Positions 54,466 through 63,880 of a stretch of DNA of 64,000 nucleotides are shown piece after piece (position 1 is the stretch's first letter; each line of letters begins with the position of its first letter). Under the pieces are notes generated by a model. The model did no database searches. It was not told the DNA's origin and saw only the letters and a program-made list of their open reading frames with translations. The DNA comes from WRIS01 sp050945135. GTDB taxonomy: Bacteria; Actinomycetota; Coriobacteriia; Coriobacteriales; Eggerthellaceae. Position numbers and translations under genes: made by a program. The stretch covers positions 19,742-83,741 of the forward strand of contig JBMNSJ010000002.1 in NCBI GenBank assembly GCA_050945135.1. The letters run 5' to 3'.

Positions 54466-55904
54466 GCGATTCCGTACTGCCAGGGGAAAGACCAGATCGT
54501 CTTGAGGAAGAATGCGCCGTTTTTGGGGTGTATGCAAAAGGCGAAGACGTAGCGCGCATGACTACATTTGGGCTGCAGGCACTTCAGCATCGTGGACAGG
54601 AAAGTGCTGGAATTGCAGTTGGTGATGGAGAAACAATTCTCGTCTATAAAGATCTTGGCTTGGTAACGCAGGTATTCGATGAGGCTTCACTCGCTGCTCT
54701 TGATGGCTTCGTTGCGGTAGGACATACGCGTTATTCAACAAGCGGGGGAGGCACCTCATGGGAGGCAGCGCAGCCCCATATTTCTTCTATCGATACCACA
54801 CTCATAGCGCTTGCTCATAACGGTACGCTTATAAACACCAATACGGTACGCGCGCGCCTTGTCGATCAAGGAATTCAGTTTCGTTCTTTTGCCGACAGCG
54901 AAGTTGCGGCAAAAACAATCGGTTCGGCTACCAGTGAAACGCATCACCTACGCGATGGTATTCGTCAGATGATGACGGAGGTTGAAGGGGCATATGCCAT
55001 GGTATTGGCGAGTCCTGATTCGCTGTATGCATTCCGCGATCCATGCGGTATTCGCCCCCTTTGTATTGGAAAGTTGCCTGACGAGCGTGGGTGGGTTGTC
55101 TCAAGTGAAACCTGCGGTCTCGATATTGTGGGCGCGCAGTATGTTCGCGATGTTGAACCGGGAGAAATCGTACGCTTCAATGAGGATGGAATGTTTTCAG
55201 AACAGGGGATACCTGCTCGAAAACATGCTGCTTGTATTTTTGAATATGTGTATTTTGCACGCCCCGACTCAGTTATCGATGGTCAGGGTGTCTACCAAGC
55301 TCGCCGCGATATGGGACGCATTTTAGCGCAGGAAGCTCCTGCTGATGCTGATTTGGTTTTGGGTGTGCCCGACAGCGGTGTTCCTTCTGCCATGGGCTAC
55401 GCTTTCGAAAGTGGCATTCCTTATGCCGATGGTATCGTGAAAAACCGCTACGTTGGCCGAACCTTTATCCAGCCTACGCAAGCCATGCGTCAATTAGGAA
55501 TTCGTCTGAAGCTCAATCCGCTCCCCTCTGTAATTAAAGATAAAAGAATCGTAGTCATCGACGACAGTATCGTTCGCGGGAATACGTCTAAAAAGCTCAT
55601 AGAAATGCTACGCGATGCGGGTGCAAAAGAAATTCACTTACGAATTGTTTCTCCCGAGGTTGTGTGGCCTTGTTTTTATGGAATAGATACCGACACGCAA
55701 GACCAACTTATTTCTGCCACTCATAGCTGCGAGGAGGTCTGCGAGTTTATCGGCGCAGATTCTTTGGCATATATTTCACTTGAAGGCTTGCGCGCTTCGA
55801 TAACCACTAATCATCCCGGGTTTTGCGAGGCATGCTTCTCGGGAGAGTACCCCGTAGAGATACCCGATTCAATGAAAAAAGAAAGCTTTCTTTCTCAGGA
55901 GTAA
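54462..55904 (+). CDS. purF: Amidophosphoribosyltransferase
   Basis: First committed step of purine synthesis. The 480-residue protein has a short propeptide before the nucleophile in E-E-E-C-A-V-F-G-V, the glutaminase part with L-Q-H-R-G-Q-E-S-A-G and the PRPP site V-V-I-D-D-S-I-V-R-G-N-T. Four cysteines placed as in the Bacillus enzyme (A-C-I-F-E-Y-V-Y-F, W-P-C-F-Y-G, F-C-E-A-C-F-S-G) suggest a [4Fe-4S] cluster, which goes with the propeptide type. Oxygen would inactivate it, which suits an anaerobe. Start overlaps the sortase stop; purM starts 5 bp after. Confidence 0.95.
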   Translation: MSDSVLPGERPDRLEEECAVFGVYAKGEDVARMTTFGLQALQHRGQESAGIAVGDGETILVYKDLGLVTQVFDEASLAALDGFVAVGHTRYSTSGGGTSWEAAQPHISSIDTTLIALAHNGTLINTNTVRARLVDQGIQFRSFADSEVAAKTIGSATSETHHLRDGIRQMMTEVEGAYAMVLASPDSLYAFRDPCGIRPLCIGKLPDERGWVVSSETCGLDIVGAQYVRDVEPGEIVRFNEDGMFSEQGIPARKHAACIFEYVYFARPDSVIDGQGVYQARRDMGRILAQEAPADADLVLGVPDSGVPSAMGYAFESGIPYADGIVKNRYVGRTFIQPTQAMRQLGIRLKLNPLPSVIKDKRIVVIDDSIVRGNTSKKLIEMLRDAGAKEIHLRIVSPEVVWPCFYGIDTDTQDQLISATHSCEEVCEFIGADSLAYISLEGLRASITTNHPGFCEACFSGEYPVEIPDSMKKESFLSQE

Positions 55905-55909
55905 AACAG

Positions 55910-57025
55910 ATGACCGAACGTATCAAGACCAGTGCGTGTGCAGACGATAATGCAAGCGGAATGCCTAGCTGGATGGCTGAAGAGATGACTACCTACGAGC
56001 AGGCTGGAGTTAGCACCGCTGAAGGTGCTCGCGCAGTTGAAGCCATTAAAGGAAGCGTAAAAAGCACCTATCGCAAAGAAGTAATAGGTGATATCGGAGG
56101 CTTTGGAGGATTGTTCTCTATTGCAGCTGCAAAAGATATGGAAGACCCCATTCTCGTATCGGGAACCGACGGGGTAGGCACTAAGCTTCAGGTAGCGAAA
56201 ATCGCAGGCAAGCATGACACTGTCGGCATCGATCTGGTTGCAATGTGCGTTAACGATATTTTGGCAACAGGTGCTGAACCCTTGTTTTTCCTCGATTATG
56301 TTGCCGTAGGGAAGCTCGACTCAGAAGCGGTTGCTCAGATTGTTGAAGGCATCGCTGAGGGCTGCAAGCAGGCAGGTTGCTCGCTCATCGGGGGCGAGAT
56401 GGCAGAGCATCCAGGTGTTATGGATCCTGAGGAGTATGATTTATCAGGCTTTTGCGTAGGCATCGTCGATCGTCCGCGCATGGTAGATCCAGCGCTGGTG
56501 CAAGAAGGCGATGTTTTGCTTGGCCTTGCTTCGAGCGGCCTCCATTCAAACGGCTACTCTCTTGCGCGTAAAGTGTGTGTTGAGGGTAAAACCCGCTATG
56601 AGCTCGCTCTTCCACAAGAAGAACTCGACGGGAAAAGCATTCAAGAAGCACTTCTTGAGCCAACGCGTATCTACGTGAAGGCAATCAGGGAGGCTCTTCA
56701 GAAACATCCTGGATCTATACACGCTCTTGCTCACATTACTGGTGGCGGCATTACTGAAAACCTCAATCGGGCTCTTCCTGATACGCTTGATGCTGCGGTT
56801 ACCGTGGGAACCTGGCCTATTCCGCCCATCGCTCGTTATGTGTCTGACAGGGCACATCTCGATGCGTCAGAGTCGCTAAAGACCTTTAATATGGGGATTG
56901 GTATGGTGCTTATCGTAAGTCCCGAACAAGCGCCCAGTGTGGCAAAAACCCTTGAGGCAGCAGGAGAATCGGTGTACACGATTGGGCGTGTTATCCAAGG
57001 TCAAGCACAGGTTATTTATGAATGA
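55910..57025 (+). CDS. purM: Phosphoribosylformylglycinamidine cyclo-ligase
   Basis: Closes the imidazole ring (AIR synthetase). The 371-residue protein has the ATP-grasp-like PurM motifs: D-I-G-G-F-G-G, S-G-T-D-G-V-G-T-K, M-C-V-N-D-I-L-A-T-G-A-E-P-L-F-F-L-D-Y and I-G-G-E-M-A-E. It has about 30 extra residues ahead of the core. ATG 55910 follows AGGAG and lies 5 bp after purF; an upstream in-frame start at 55823 would overlap purF by 80 bp and is rejected. It overlaps purN by 8 bp. Confidence 0.95.
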   Translation: MTERIKTSACADDNASGMPSWMAEEMTTYEQAGVSTAEGARAVEAIKGSVKSTYRKEVIGDIGGFGGLFSIAAAKDMEDPILVSGTDGVGTKLQVAKIAGKHDTVGIDLVAMCVNDILATGAEPLFFLDYVAVGKLDSEAVAQIVEGIAEGCKQAGCSLIGGEMAEHPGVMDPEEYDLSGFCVGIVDRPRMVDPALVQEGDVLLGLASSGLHSNGYSLARKVCVEGKTRYELALPQEELDGKSIQEALLEPTRIYVKAIREALQKHPGSIHALAHITGGGITENLNRALPDTLDAAVTVGTWPIPPIARYVSDRAHLDASESLKTFNMGIGMVLIVSPEQAPSVAKTLEAAGESVYTIGRVIQGQAQVIYE

Positions 57026-57635
57026 CCCATTAAAAGTCGGAGTCCTCATCAGCGGCAGTGGATCTAATCTTCAAGCCATTATTGATGCGATTGAAGAAGG
57101 CTGGCTTAATGCAGAAATTGTACTCGTAATCTCTTCGCGTGAAGAAGCCTATGGGCTTACAAGAGCCCAAAAAGCAGGAATTGCTACCTGCTCGCTTAGT
57201 AAAGAATCTTATCAAGATCCGTCCTTGGCAAACGAAATCATAGCTACCGAGTTTGTTCGAGCGGGTGCTGAATATATCGTCATGGCAGGATATATGCGCA
57301 AGGTCACTAACGAAGTCTTAGACGCATTCCCTGATAGAGTACTCAATCTTCATCCCGCATTGCTTCCTTCTTTTGTTGGGGCACATGCAATCCAGGACGC
57401 GTTCGAGGAAGGAGTGAAGGTAACAGGTATCACGGTGCATTTTGCAAACGCGGAATATGACAAAGGGCCTATCATTGCGCAAAGAAGTGTTCCAATTCTC
57501 GAAAATGATACGCTGCAAGATTTGGAAGAGCGCATTCATGTCGCCGAGCACAAGCTTTATCCCGAAGTTTTGGGCTATATTGCCGAAGGCCGAGTTTCGA
57601 TAGACGCAAACAGAAAAGTCCACATCAGCGAGTGA
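57018..57635 (+). CDS. purN: Phosphoribosylglycinamide formyltransferase
   Basis: Transfers the formyl group of 10-formyl-THF to GAR. The 205-residue product has G-V-L-I-S-G-S-G-S-N-L-Q-A-I-I near the start, the folate-loop M-A-G-Y-M-R-K-V and N-L-H-P-A-L-L-P-S-F-V-G, and V-T-G-I-T-V-H-F-A. This has the catalytic Asn/His set of PurN, not the ATP-dependent PurT. ATG 57018 lies inside the end of purM; coupled translation is likely. Length is that of the family. Confidence 0.95.
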   Translation: MNDPLKVGVLISGSGSNLQAIIDAIEEGWLNAEIVLVISSREEAYGLTRAQKAGIATCSLSKESYQDPSLANEIIATEFVRAGAEYIVMAGYMRKVTNEVLDAFPDRVLNLHPALLPSFVGAHAIQDAFEEGVKVTGITVHFANAEYDKGPIIAQRSVPILENDTLQDLEERIHVAEHKLYPEVLGYIAEGRVSIDANRKVHISE

Positions 57636-57702
57636 AATCTAGTGTATTACATGTAGTGTGAAGATTACCAGGACCAACGCGAAATCTAAGCTGAAAGGAG
57701 CC

Positions 57703-59283
57703 ATGGTGGCAGACGAGAAAATCAAAAGAGCACTCATTTCCGTTACAGATAAAACGGGGGTTGCCGATTTTGCGGCAGCTTTGAGTACGGAGTTTGGAGT
57801 CGAGATTGTGTCAACAGGAGGAACCGCAAAAGCTTTGGCAGATGCTGGAGTTCCTGTTCTTCCAATTGAGGAAATCACAGGCTTTCCCGAAATGATGGAT
57901 GGCCGCGTGAAAACACTGCACCCTAAGGTTCATGGCGGACTTCTTGCAAAACGAAGCAATTCCGAGCACATGGCGCAAGCCACTGATCATGACATCACGA
58001 TGATTGATATGGTGGTTGTTAATCTGTATGCCTTTACCAAGACAGTTGATTCGGGCGCCGATTTTGCAACCTGCATTGAAAATATTGATATCGGCGGGCC
58101 CTCTATGCTGCGCTCTGCTGCAAAGAATTTTGAAAGCGTAACTGTGGTTACGCAGCCTGAGTCTTATGACGCAATACTTGCGGAAATGCGCGAAAATGCA
58201 GGTGCCACCACGCTTGATACGCGTAAAAATCTTGCACTTAAGGTATTTCAAACCACCAATGCCTACGACGGCTCCATTGCCGCGTGGCTTGAGCAGCAGC
58301 TATCTGGTGAGAAAGAAGGGTCGAAGTTCTCGCAGCATATCAATCTTGGCCTCAGTAAAGTTCAAGATCTTCGTTACGGTGAAAACCCACATCAAGAGGC
58401 TGCTTTTTATCGTCGCGACAGCTATGCTTTGCCCGATTTTAGCCTTGCACATGCCGAGCAATTACAAGGTAAAGAGCTCTCCTACAACAACTACCTCGAT
58501 CTTGATGCAGCTTGGACGGCGGTGCGTGAGTTCGAAGAACCTGCTTGCGTTATCGTAAAGCATCTAACTCCTTGCGGAGTGTGCGTTGACGAGGAATGCG
58601 TGAGTGCCTACGTTCGTGCGCACGAGTGCGATCCGGTATCTGCGTTTGGAGGCGTAATGGCCTTTAATCGCCCAATTAATTCTGATTTGGTCGTGAAAAT
58701 CTTTGAAAATGGTCAATTCGTAGAGGCTATTATTGCACCCGAGTTTTCTGCAGATGCTCTTGAGATGTATGCCGAAAAGCCCAATGCGCGCCTTTTATGT
58801 ACCGGTGGCATAAACCCTCCTGGCGGCGAGGTCGAGTATCGTTCGGTTGAAGGTGGCTTGTTATGCATGGATAGCGATTCCGCAACCGAAGACCCGGCAC
58901 AATTTTCCGTTCCGACGAAGCGTCAGCCCAGTTCAGAAGAAATGGACGAGCTGATATTTGCGTGGAAAACCTGTAAATCAGTAAAGAGCAACGCAATCGT
59001 GCTCGCAAAAGAAAAGGTGACCGTAGGAGTTGGCGGCGGTCAGCCGAATCGCGTTAATTCTGCGCGAATCGCTGTTGATCAAGCGGGGGAATCGGCAAAA
59101 GGGTCGGTAGCCGCAAGTGATGCGTTTTTCCCATTCCGCGACGGCTTTGATGTTTTGGCTCAAGCTGGTGTGACGGCAGTTATTCAGCCGGGTGGTTCAA
59201 TTCGCGACGAAGAAGTAATTGCTGCTGCCGATGAGCAAGGAATTGCGATGGTCTTTACCGGACACAGGCATTTCCGACACTAG
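57703..59283 (+). CDS. purH: AICAR transformylase / IMP cyclohydrolase
   Basis: The last two steps to IMP. The 526-residue protein has an N-terminal MGS-like cyclohydrolase domain (V-D-G-x-x-[10 protein letters not shown], here D-G-R-V-K-T-L-H-P) and a C-terminal transformylase with [18 protein letters not shown] and the end F-F-P-F-R-D-G. ATG 57703 is only 2 bp from the GGAG site and GTG 57706 gives better spacing, so either may be the true start. With purF, purM and purN it completes a compact purine operon; the remaining pur genes are not here. Confidence 0.94.
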   Translation: MVADEKIKRALISVTDKTGVADFAAALSTEFGVEIVSTGGTAKALADAGVPVLPIEEITGFPEMMDGRVKTLHPKVHGGLLAKRSNSEHMAQATDHDITMIDMVVVNLYAFTKTVDSGADFATCIENIDIGGPSMLRSAAKNFESVTVVTQPESYDAILAEMRENAGATTLDTRKNLALKVFQTTNAYDGSIAAWLEQQLSGEKEGSKFSQHINLGLSKVQDLRYGENPHQEAAFYRRDSYALPDFSLAHAEQLQGKELSYNNYLDLDAAWTAVREFEEPACVIVKHLTPCGVCVDEECVSAYVRAHECDPVSAFGGVMAFNRPINSDLVVKIFENGQFVEAIIAPEFSADALEMYAEKPNARLLCTGGINPPGGEVEYRSVEGGLLCMDSDSATEDPAQFSVPTKRQPSSEEMDELIFAWKTCKSVKSNAIVLAKEKVTVGVGGGQPNRVNSARIAVDQAGESAKGSVAASDAFFPFRDGFDVLAQAGVTAVIQPGGSIRDEEVIAAADEQGIAMVFTGHRHFRH

Positions 59284-59293
59284 AGAAGAGTTT

Positions 59294-60064
59294 ATGAAGA
59301 AATCTGAAGCACTCAGTGTTCTTGGCCTCGCAGAGGGCGCAAGCGACGAGGAAGTAAAAGCGGCTCATCGTAAAAAGGTGGTCGAAAATCATCCCGATCG
59401 TTTTGCCCTTGATTCTGAGGCGGCTGAGCAAGCCGAAGAAAAAACTAAAAAGATAAACGAAGCGCGCGATGTGCTTCTTTCAAGAAAATGGGAGCCCGAA
59501 TATGGATATCGGGCTCCTTATGTAAACCCTTATGGGGGCGGTGCTTCATCTGGATGGCCAGGGCAGCAGCGCCCGGGTACGAGCGGGAACCCCTACGAAG
59601 ATTGGCCCTTTGGCCAGGGGCAAGGACAAACTACGTGGGTATGGACTTCGTGGGATGAGGTTGCTGGGCAGGGTGGCGATCCTTTTGGTTTTGCTCGAGA
59701 GCCCCAAAAAACTGCCGAGGAGCTCAAGCGTGAAGCACAAGATAGTTTACGTAACGAGCTAATTGTTATTGCCGCCAAAATTGTCTTACTTGCCTTGTTC
59801 GGCGTGGTGAGTTCTTTGGCGACAGGTCTTTTCTTATACGTAATTATTTCAATCGTGTATGGCTTATGGAAGCGTCTTGGCGGATGTCTAATTGCTTTTT
59901 TCGTTCCCATAGCTTTCTTGCTGGTCCCGTTTATGATGATTATTGCTCCTCAAGCGGGAATGGCTACCTTTGGTCTTATTGCGGCTTGTTTACTCTGCTT
60001 CGTTTTCGATGTGAATAATGTCTGGAAGGCTGTTGTGAGGTATCGCTCAATCGATGCAAGCTAG
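59294..60064 (+). CDS. J-domain protein with membrane C-terminus
   Basis: A 256-residue protein. Residues 1-65 are a J domain (V-L-G-L-A-E-G-A-S-D-E-E-V ... V-V-E-N-H-P-D-R-F), with the H-P-D tripeptide that stimulates DnaK. A Gly/Pro/Tyr/Trp-rich linker follows (70-135), then a charged helix and two or three hydrophobic segments (about 155-245). This resembles membrane-attached J proteins, not DnaJ itself: there is no zinc domain. It lies 10 bp after purH with AGAGAAGAG upstream, so may ride on the purine operon. Partner unknown. Confidence 0.85.
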   Translation: MKKSEALSVLGLAEGASDEEVKAAHRKKVVENHPDRFALDSEAAEQAEEKTKKINEARDVLLSRKWEPEYGYRAPYVNPYGGGASSGWPGQQRPGTSGNPYEDWPFGQGQGQTTWVWTSWDEVAGQGGDPFGFAREPQKTAEELKREAQDSLRNELIVIAAKIVLLALFGVVSSLATGLFLYVIISIVYGLWKRLGGCLIAFFVPIAFLLVPFMMIIAPQAGMATFGLIAACLLCFVFDVNNVWKAVVRYRSIDAS

Positions 60065-60365
60065 CTTTATGGAGAGGCATAAGCCTGCGTTTTTCACACT
60101 CGGACAATGTCTAAAACTTGCCTACAAATGAAGCAAAGCACTCTCTTTCAAAGATGAATACCACATAAGGGGCTCCCTCGCCCTCAGCTTCCTATATCTA
60201 GTATATGTGTCTCGAACAGGGCTGATAGCAATAATTTGCATGTGGAAGAATTGTTCACGCGAATTATGGAGGAGGGTTTTGATGTTTTGTGAAGCTTAGT
60301 GAAATTTGATATTATCGTATACGCTTGTACTTTAAACACACTACATGCTCAATCAAGGAGGTCAC
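60065..60365 (+). other. Intergenic region before NlpC/P60 gene 1
   Basis: About 300 bp with no gene. A weak promoter candidate, TTGATA (60306-60311) and TACTTT (60328-60333), lies before the hydrolase. I see no repeat or terminator that I can defend; a short GGC-ATAA-GCC with a T run near 60075-60096 is too small. Confidence 0.5.
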
Positions 60366-61496
60366 ATGAGAGAGCATACTCACGGCATAAGTAGGCGAAC
60401 TTTTCTTGGTGGCGCAGCTGCATTTGGCGCCGTTTCTCTTGCCACACCATCTCTTGCATTCGCAACCCCGACTGCTGCTGAAAAGCAGGCAGAGGCTGAT
60501 TCTGTGCGCGAGCAAGTAACGTCGATGCAGCAAGAACTAAGCCAAGCTTCGGATAACTATTACCTCGCATTAGAAGAGCATGATAGGGCGCTTGCTTCTA
60601 TGGAAGAAGCTCAGGCTCGTATTGACGAAGCAACTGGGAAGATTACTGATCTTCAGGGTAAGCTTGGTACTCGAGCTCGTTCGATGTATCGAAGCGGCTC
60701 GTCATCTTTTCTGGATATCTTGCTGGGGGCAACAACTTTTGAGGAGTTTGCAACCAACTGGACTATTCTCAACCAGCTAAATCAAAGCGATGCTGATATG
60801 GTGCAAGACACCAAAACTCTTCGTGCACAGGTTGAAGAGGAAAAGAAAGAGTACGAACGTCAAGAAAAAATCGCTGCCGAAAAATCAGAAGAAGCTCGCG
60901 TAATCAAAGAGCAGGCCGAAGCAACAGTTGTCGAAATGACAGCTATTCTCGATTCTCTTGATGAAGAGGCGCGTCAATTGCTTGAGCAAGAACAGCAGGC
61001 AGCCGCTGAAGCAGCAGCTGCTGCAGAGCGTGCAGCTATGGAAGCTGAACTCGCTGCAAGTGGCGGTGGCGGCGGCGGAAGCAGCGGTGGCGGCGGCGGT
61101 TCATCGGGCGGCGGAAGCAGCAGTGGTGGCGGATACACTGGCGGCACAAGTTCGATTCCCGCAAAGGGCTCGGTCGTAGACTATGCGGTTAGCAGGCTGG
61201 GATGTCCCTATGTATGGGGAGCAACTGGCCCAGATTCCTTTGACTGCTCAGGCCTCACATCATGGTGTTATAGCCAGGTTGGCATATGGATAACGCGTAC
61301 TACCTACAGCCAGATTGCTGCTGCAAAAGCAGTCCTTCCTGTTTCGGCTGCCGAGCCAGGAGACGTTTTGCATAACAGCGGACACGTTGGCATTTGTACC
61401 GCGTACGGAGGAGGAACATACATTCACGCTCCTCAGCCTGGTGACGTGGTTAAATACTCTTCTTGGTCGCAGTTCAACTGTGCTCTGCGTTTCTAG
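60366..61496 (+). CDS. Tat-exported NlpC/P60 peptidoglycan hydrolase 1
   Basis: A 376-residue exported hydrolase. The signal has the twin-arginine motif S-R10-R11-T-F-L, then a hydrophobic core and A-F-A-T. Residues 40-225 form coiled coils (A-E-K-Q-A-E-A-D-S, E-E-A-Q-A-R-I-D-E), as in PcsB/RipA-type cell-separation hydrolases. A Gly/Ser linker (230-265) leads to an NlpC/P60 domain with nucleophile C294 (S-F-D-C-S-G-L) and His in S-G-H-V-G-I. It would cut stem peptides during cell division or wall turnover. The start at 60366 follows AAGGAGG. A paralogue lies directly downstream. Confidence 0.92.
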   Translation: MREHTHGISRRTFLGGAAAFGAVSLATPSLAFATPTAAEKQAEADSVREQVTSMQQELSQASDNYYLALEEHDRALASMEEAQARIDEATGKITDLQGKLGTRARSMYRSGSSSFLDILLGATTFEEFATNWTILNQLNQSDADMVQDTKTLRAQVEEEKKEYERQEKIAAEKSEEARVIKEQAEATVVEMTAILDSLDEEARQLLEQEQQAAAEAAAAAERAAMEAELAASGGGGGGSSGGGGGSSGGGSSSGGGYTGGTSSIPAKGSVVDYAVSRLGCPYVWGATGPDSFDCSGLTSWCYSQVGIWITRTTYSQIAAAKAVLPVSAAEPGDVLHNSGHVGICTAYGGGTYIHAPQPGDVVKYSSWSQFNCALRF

Positions 61497-61660
61497 ATAG
61501 AGTTTTAGCGTTACAAACTAATCGAATATGATTGCATACGCCTTCTATGAGGCAGTGTGGACATCCTGTAGGCACTTGTGCTTGCTTACTTCGCATTCCC
61601 CTGATTTCTGGTATCCTTTCAAAGTGTGCTTTAACGAAACCAACCAGGGAGGCCTATTTC

Positions 61661-62746
61661 ATGGGTGAGCAAAACCTCCGTTTAAGCAGAAGAACATTTC
61701 TTGGCGGCGCTGCAGCATTCGGCGTCGTTTCTATAGTCTCAAGCCCTCTTGTAGCATTTGGTGTACCAAGTGCTGCCGAAAAACAGGCGGAGGCAGATTC
61801 TGTTCGTGTCCAGGTAAATGCCTTAAAAGCAGAATTAACCGAAAAATCAAATGAGTATGGTGCTGCACTTGATGCACATGATGCTGCCCTTGCATCCATG
61901 GAAGAAGCCCAAGCTCAAATTGATGAAACAAGCGCTAAAATTGCAGATTTACAAGATCATTTAGGAACACGTGCGCGTGGTATGTATCGCAGTGGCTCTA
62001 CTTCCTTCCTCGATCTTTTGTTGGGTGCAACAACCTTTGCTGAGTTCTCCACTAATTGGGATCTTCTTAATCGCATGAACGAAGACGACGCAAACATGGT
62101 TGAGGAAGCCAAAGTTTTACGTGAAGATTTGCAGGCTGCACGCGACGAATACGCCGCTCAAGAAAAATTAGCAGCAGCAAAGGCTGAAGAAGCGCGTATC
62201 GCAAAAGAAGAAGTAGAAAACACCGCGAGTCATTATCAGGGAATCCTGGATTCACTTGATGCTGAGGCTCGCGATTTGCTGCTTGCCGAGCAAGAGGCTG
62301 CAGCAGTCGCTGCTGCTTCGAACGCAGTAGCTCAGCAGCAAGCAGGCGGCGATGGCGGCAGCTCGGGTAGCAGCGGTGGTAGTGGCGGCGGAAGCGCTGC
62401 AGATTACGGCCCTCCTGCAGGAGACTTATTGAGCGAAGCCAGCAAGTATCTTGGTTTGAACTATGTTGCAGGCGGTACCGATCCTTCTGTCGGTTTCGAC
62501 TGTTCAGGACTTGTCTATTACTGCTGTTTGCGCACTGGTCGCAGCTTACCTCCTCGTTCTACCTATGGCTACGGTGGGGGATGGTTCCCGGTGTCCGAGG
62601 CTCAGCCCGGCGACGTTTTGTGGCAGCCCAATCATGTGGGTATTTGCGCTTCAGCTGGTGGTGGCTCATACATTCATGCAGCCGATTATCAGTGGGGTGT
62701 GTGCTACGGTTCAAGTCCTCAGTTCCAGAGGGCATATCGTTTCTAA
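61661..62746 (+). CDS. Tat-exported NlpC/P60 peptidoglycan hydrolase 2
   Basis: A 361-residue paralogue of the gene before, same layout: twin-arginine signal S-R-R-T-F-L-G-G-A-A-A-F-G, coiled-coil region (about 40-230) nearly superimposable on the first copy, Gly/Ser linker, and NlpC/P60 domain with C281 (G-F-D-C-S-G-L) and P-N-H-V-G-I. The catalytic domains have diverged far more than the signals and coiled coils, which suggests different peptide specificity (inference). ATG 61661 follows AGGGAGG; an earlier in-frame start lies in the gap. Ends with its own terminator. Confidence 0.92.
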   Translation: MGEQNLRLSRRTFLGGAAAFGVVSIVSSPLVAFGVPSAAEKQAEADSVRVQVNALKAELTEKSNEYGAALDAHDAALASMEEAQAQIDETSAKIADLQDHLGTRARGMYRSGSTSFLDLLLGATTFAEFSTNWDLLNRMNEDDANMVEEAKVLREDLQAARDEYAAQEKLAAAKAEEARIAKEEVENTASHYQGILDSLDAEARDLLLAEQEAAAVAAASNAVAQQQAGGDGGSSGSSGGSGGGSAADYGPPAGDLLSEASKYLGLNYVAGGTDPSVGFDCSGLVYYCCLRTGRSLPPRSTYGYGGGWFPVSEAQPGDVLWQPNHVGICASAGGGSYIHAADYQWGVCYGSSPQFQRAYRF

Positions 62747-62762
62747 AGCGAGTTAACTTACG

Positions 62763-62792
62763 AGTGCTGTCTTTTGGCAGCACTTTGTTGTG
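62763..62792 (+). terminator. Rho-independent terminator after hydrolase 2
   Basis: AGTGCTG (62763-62769) pairs with CAGCACT (62778-62784) and two further pairs close a TTTT loop; TTGTTGT follows. Confidence 0.75.
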
Positions 62793-62819
62793 TATAGGTG
62801 AATTGAAGGGAGTTTAATC

Positions 62820-63251
62820 ATGTCGGATAGACCAGGTGTTCTTGGTGTTTATGATATAGAAACTATCGTGTCGGAAAAAGATCGTGTTGAGATGCGCATG
62901 CCTATTACGCCACGCACCTTTCAGCCCCATGGTTTTCTCCATGGCGGTATTACGATTGCACTGCTCGAGTCTGCTGCAAGTGCCGGCGCCGAGAATAATA
63001 CCGATTTTGATAAAGAACTTCCTTTTGGTATTGATGTTCAGATTAGGCATCGCAAAAGCGGCACTTCGGGATACTTGCGTGGTGTTGCCGAGCTCGAACG
63101 CGTTGAAGGTATCAAGTGGTTTTGGAAAGTGACCGCCTATGATGATGAGAATGATGTCATTTCAGATGGCATGATTATGGTGAAGATCGTTCCGCTCTCT
63201 CGCTTAGAAGAAAAGAAGAGGGAGAGGGAAGAGGCGAAGAAAGCTCAGTAA
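62820..63251 (+). CDS. PaaI-like hotdog thioesterase
   Basis: A 143-residue single hotdog-domain protein. Q-P-H-G-F-L-H-G-G-I-T-I-A-L-L-E-S-A-A-S is the active-site region of the PaaI/thioesterase group, with the H-G-G loop and the downstream acidic residue. The rest matches the beta-sheet of the fold, and the end is a highly charged helix (E-E-K-K-R-E-R-E-E-A-K-K). It probably hydrolyses an acyl- or aryl-CoA; its substrate is unknown. RBS GAAGGGAG. Separated from the hydrolases by a terminator, before the tRNA gene. Confidence 0.87.
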   Translation: MSDRPGVLGVYDIETIVSEKDRVEMRMPITPRTFQPHGFLHGGITIALLESAASAGAENNTDFDKELPFGIDVQIRHRKSGTSGYLRGVAELERVEGIKWFWKVTAYDDENDVISDGMIMVKIVPLSRLEEKKREREEAKKAQ

Positions 63252-63316
63252 TTCTTCGCACCCTAAAATTGTGGTACTATAACTGACGCTGCATTGTGTG
63301 GCGTCGTTGTATATGT

Positions 63317-63393
<77 letters not shown>

Positions 63394-63469
63394 TTAATTG
63401 ATCTGACTCATTAATCTTGGGTGCTCCTGAGTCACCTGGTTGAGCCGAGATGCGTTCTAGTTTGCTGGG

Positions 63470-63838
63470 TTACAAATTCTCTGTCACGGTATACTTTGTA
63501 TCGCATTGTTTGCACACCACTACAGCAGTAAAGCTTTCTAGATTTTTGAGAACGGGCGAAAAAAGTGAACTATCATCCTTTGAGCAGCAGTATCTATTGT
63601 TTGAATTCTTTATATATGCATCTCCGATAGGTAGATTTGATAGTTCGGTGTCCTCATACTTATTTTCAACCCATCCGCTGCAGCCACACTTGCAAGTAAA
63701 AGTAAATTTGAAGTAGCGGTATGTAACATAACAAAGGTATGCGATTGTTTTACCGCAAGAGTCGCAGTATAGCCAGCTTGCGTACCCTTTTAGGAAATGA
63801 GCATTATGCGCAGTTACCATTGGCTTTCTGGATGTCAA
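63470..63838 (-). CDS. Zinc-ribbon-like hypothetical protein
   Basis: A 122-residue frame I do not recognise. It has C-D-S-C-G-K, C-K-C-G-C, and near the end C-K-Q-C-D-T-K, that is at least three C-x-x-C-type knuckles, so it probably binds zinc. There are no membrane segments. The first codon is TTG 63838 with GAGGTGAGAG upstream, or ATG 63820 a few codons later. It points towards the tRNA gene, and its right neighbour is an insertion sequence. The low-GC, Cys-rich character suggests an accessory gene. Confidence 0.5.
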   Translation of the reverse strand: MTSRKPMVTAHNAHFLKGYASWLYCDSCGKTIAYLCYVTYRYFKFTFTCKCGCSGWVENKYEDTELSNLPIGDAYIKNSNNRYCCSKDDSSLFSPVLKNLESFTAVVVCKQCDTKYTVTENL

Positions 63839-63880
63839 AATCTCTCACCTCTTTGTTCGTCTCACAAAGTGCAATTGGCA

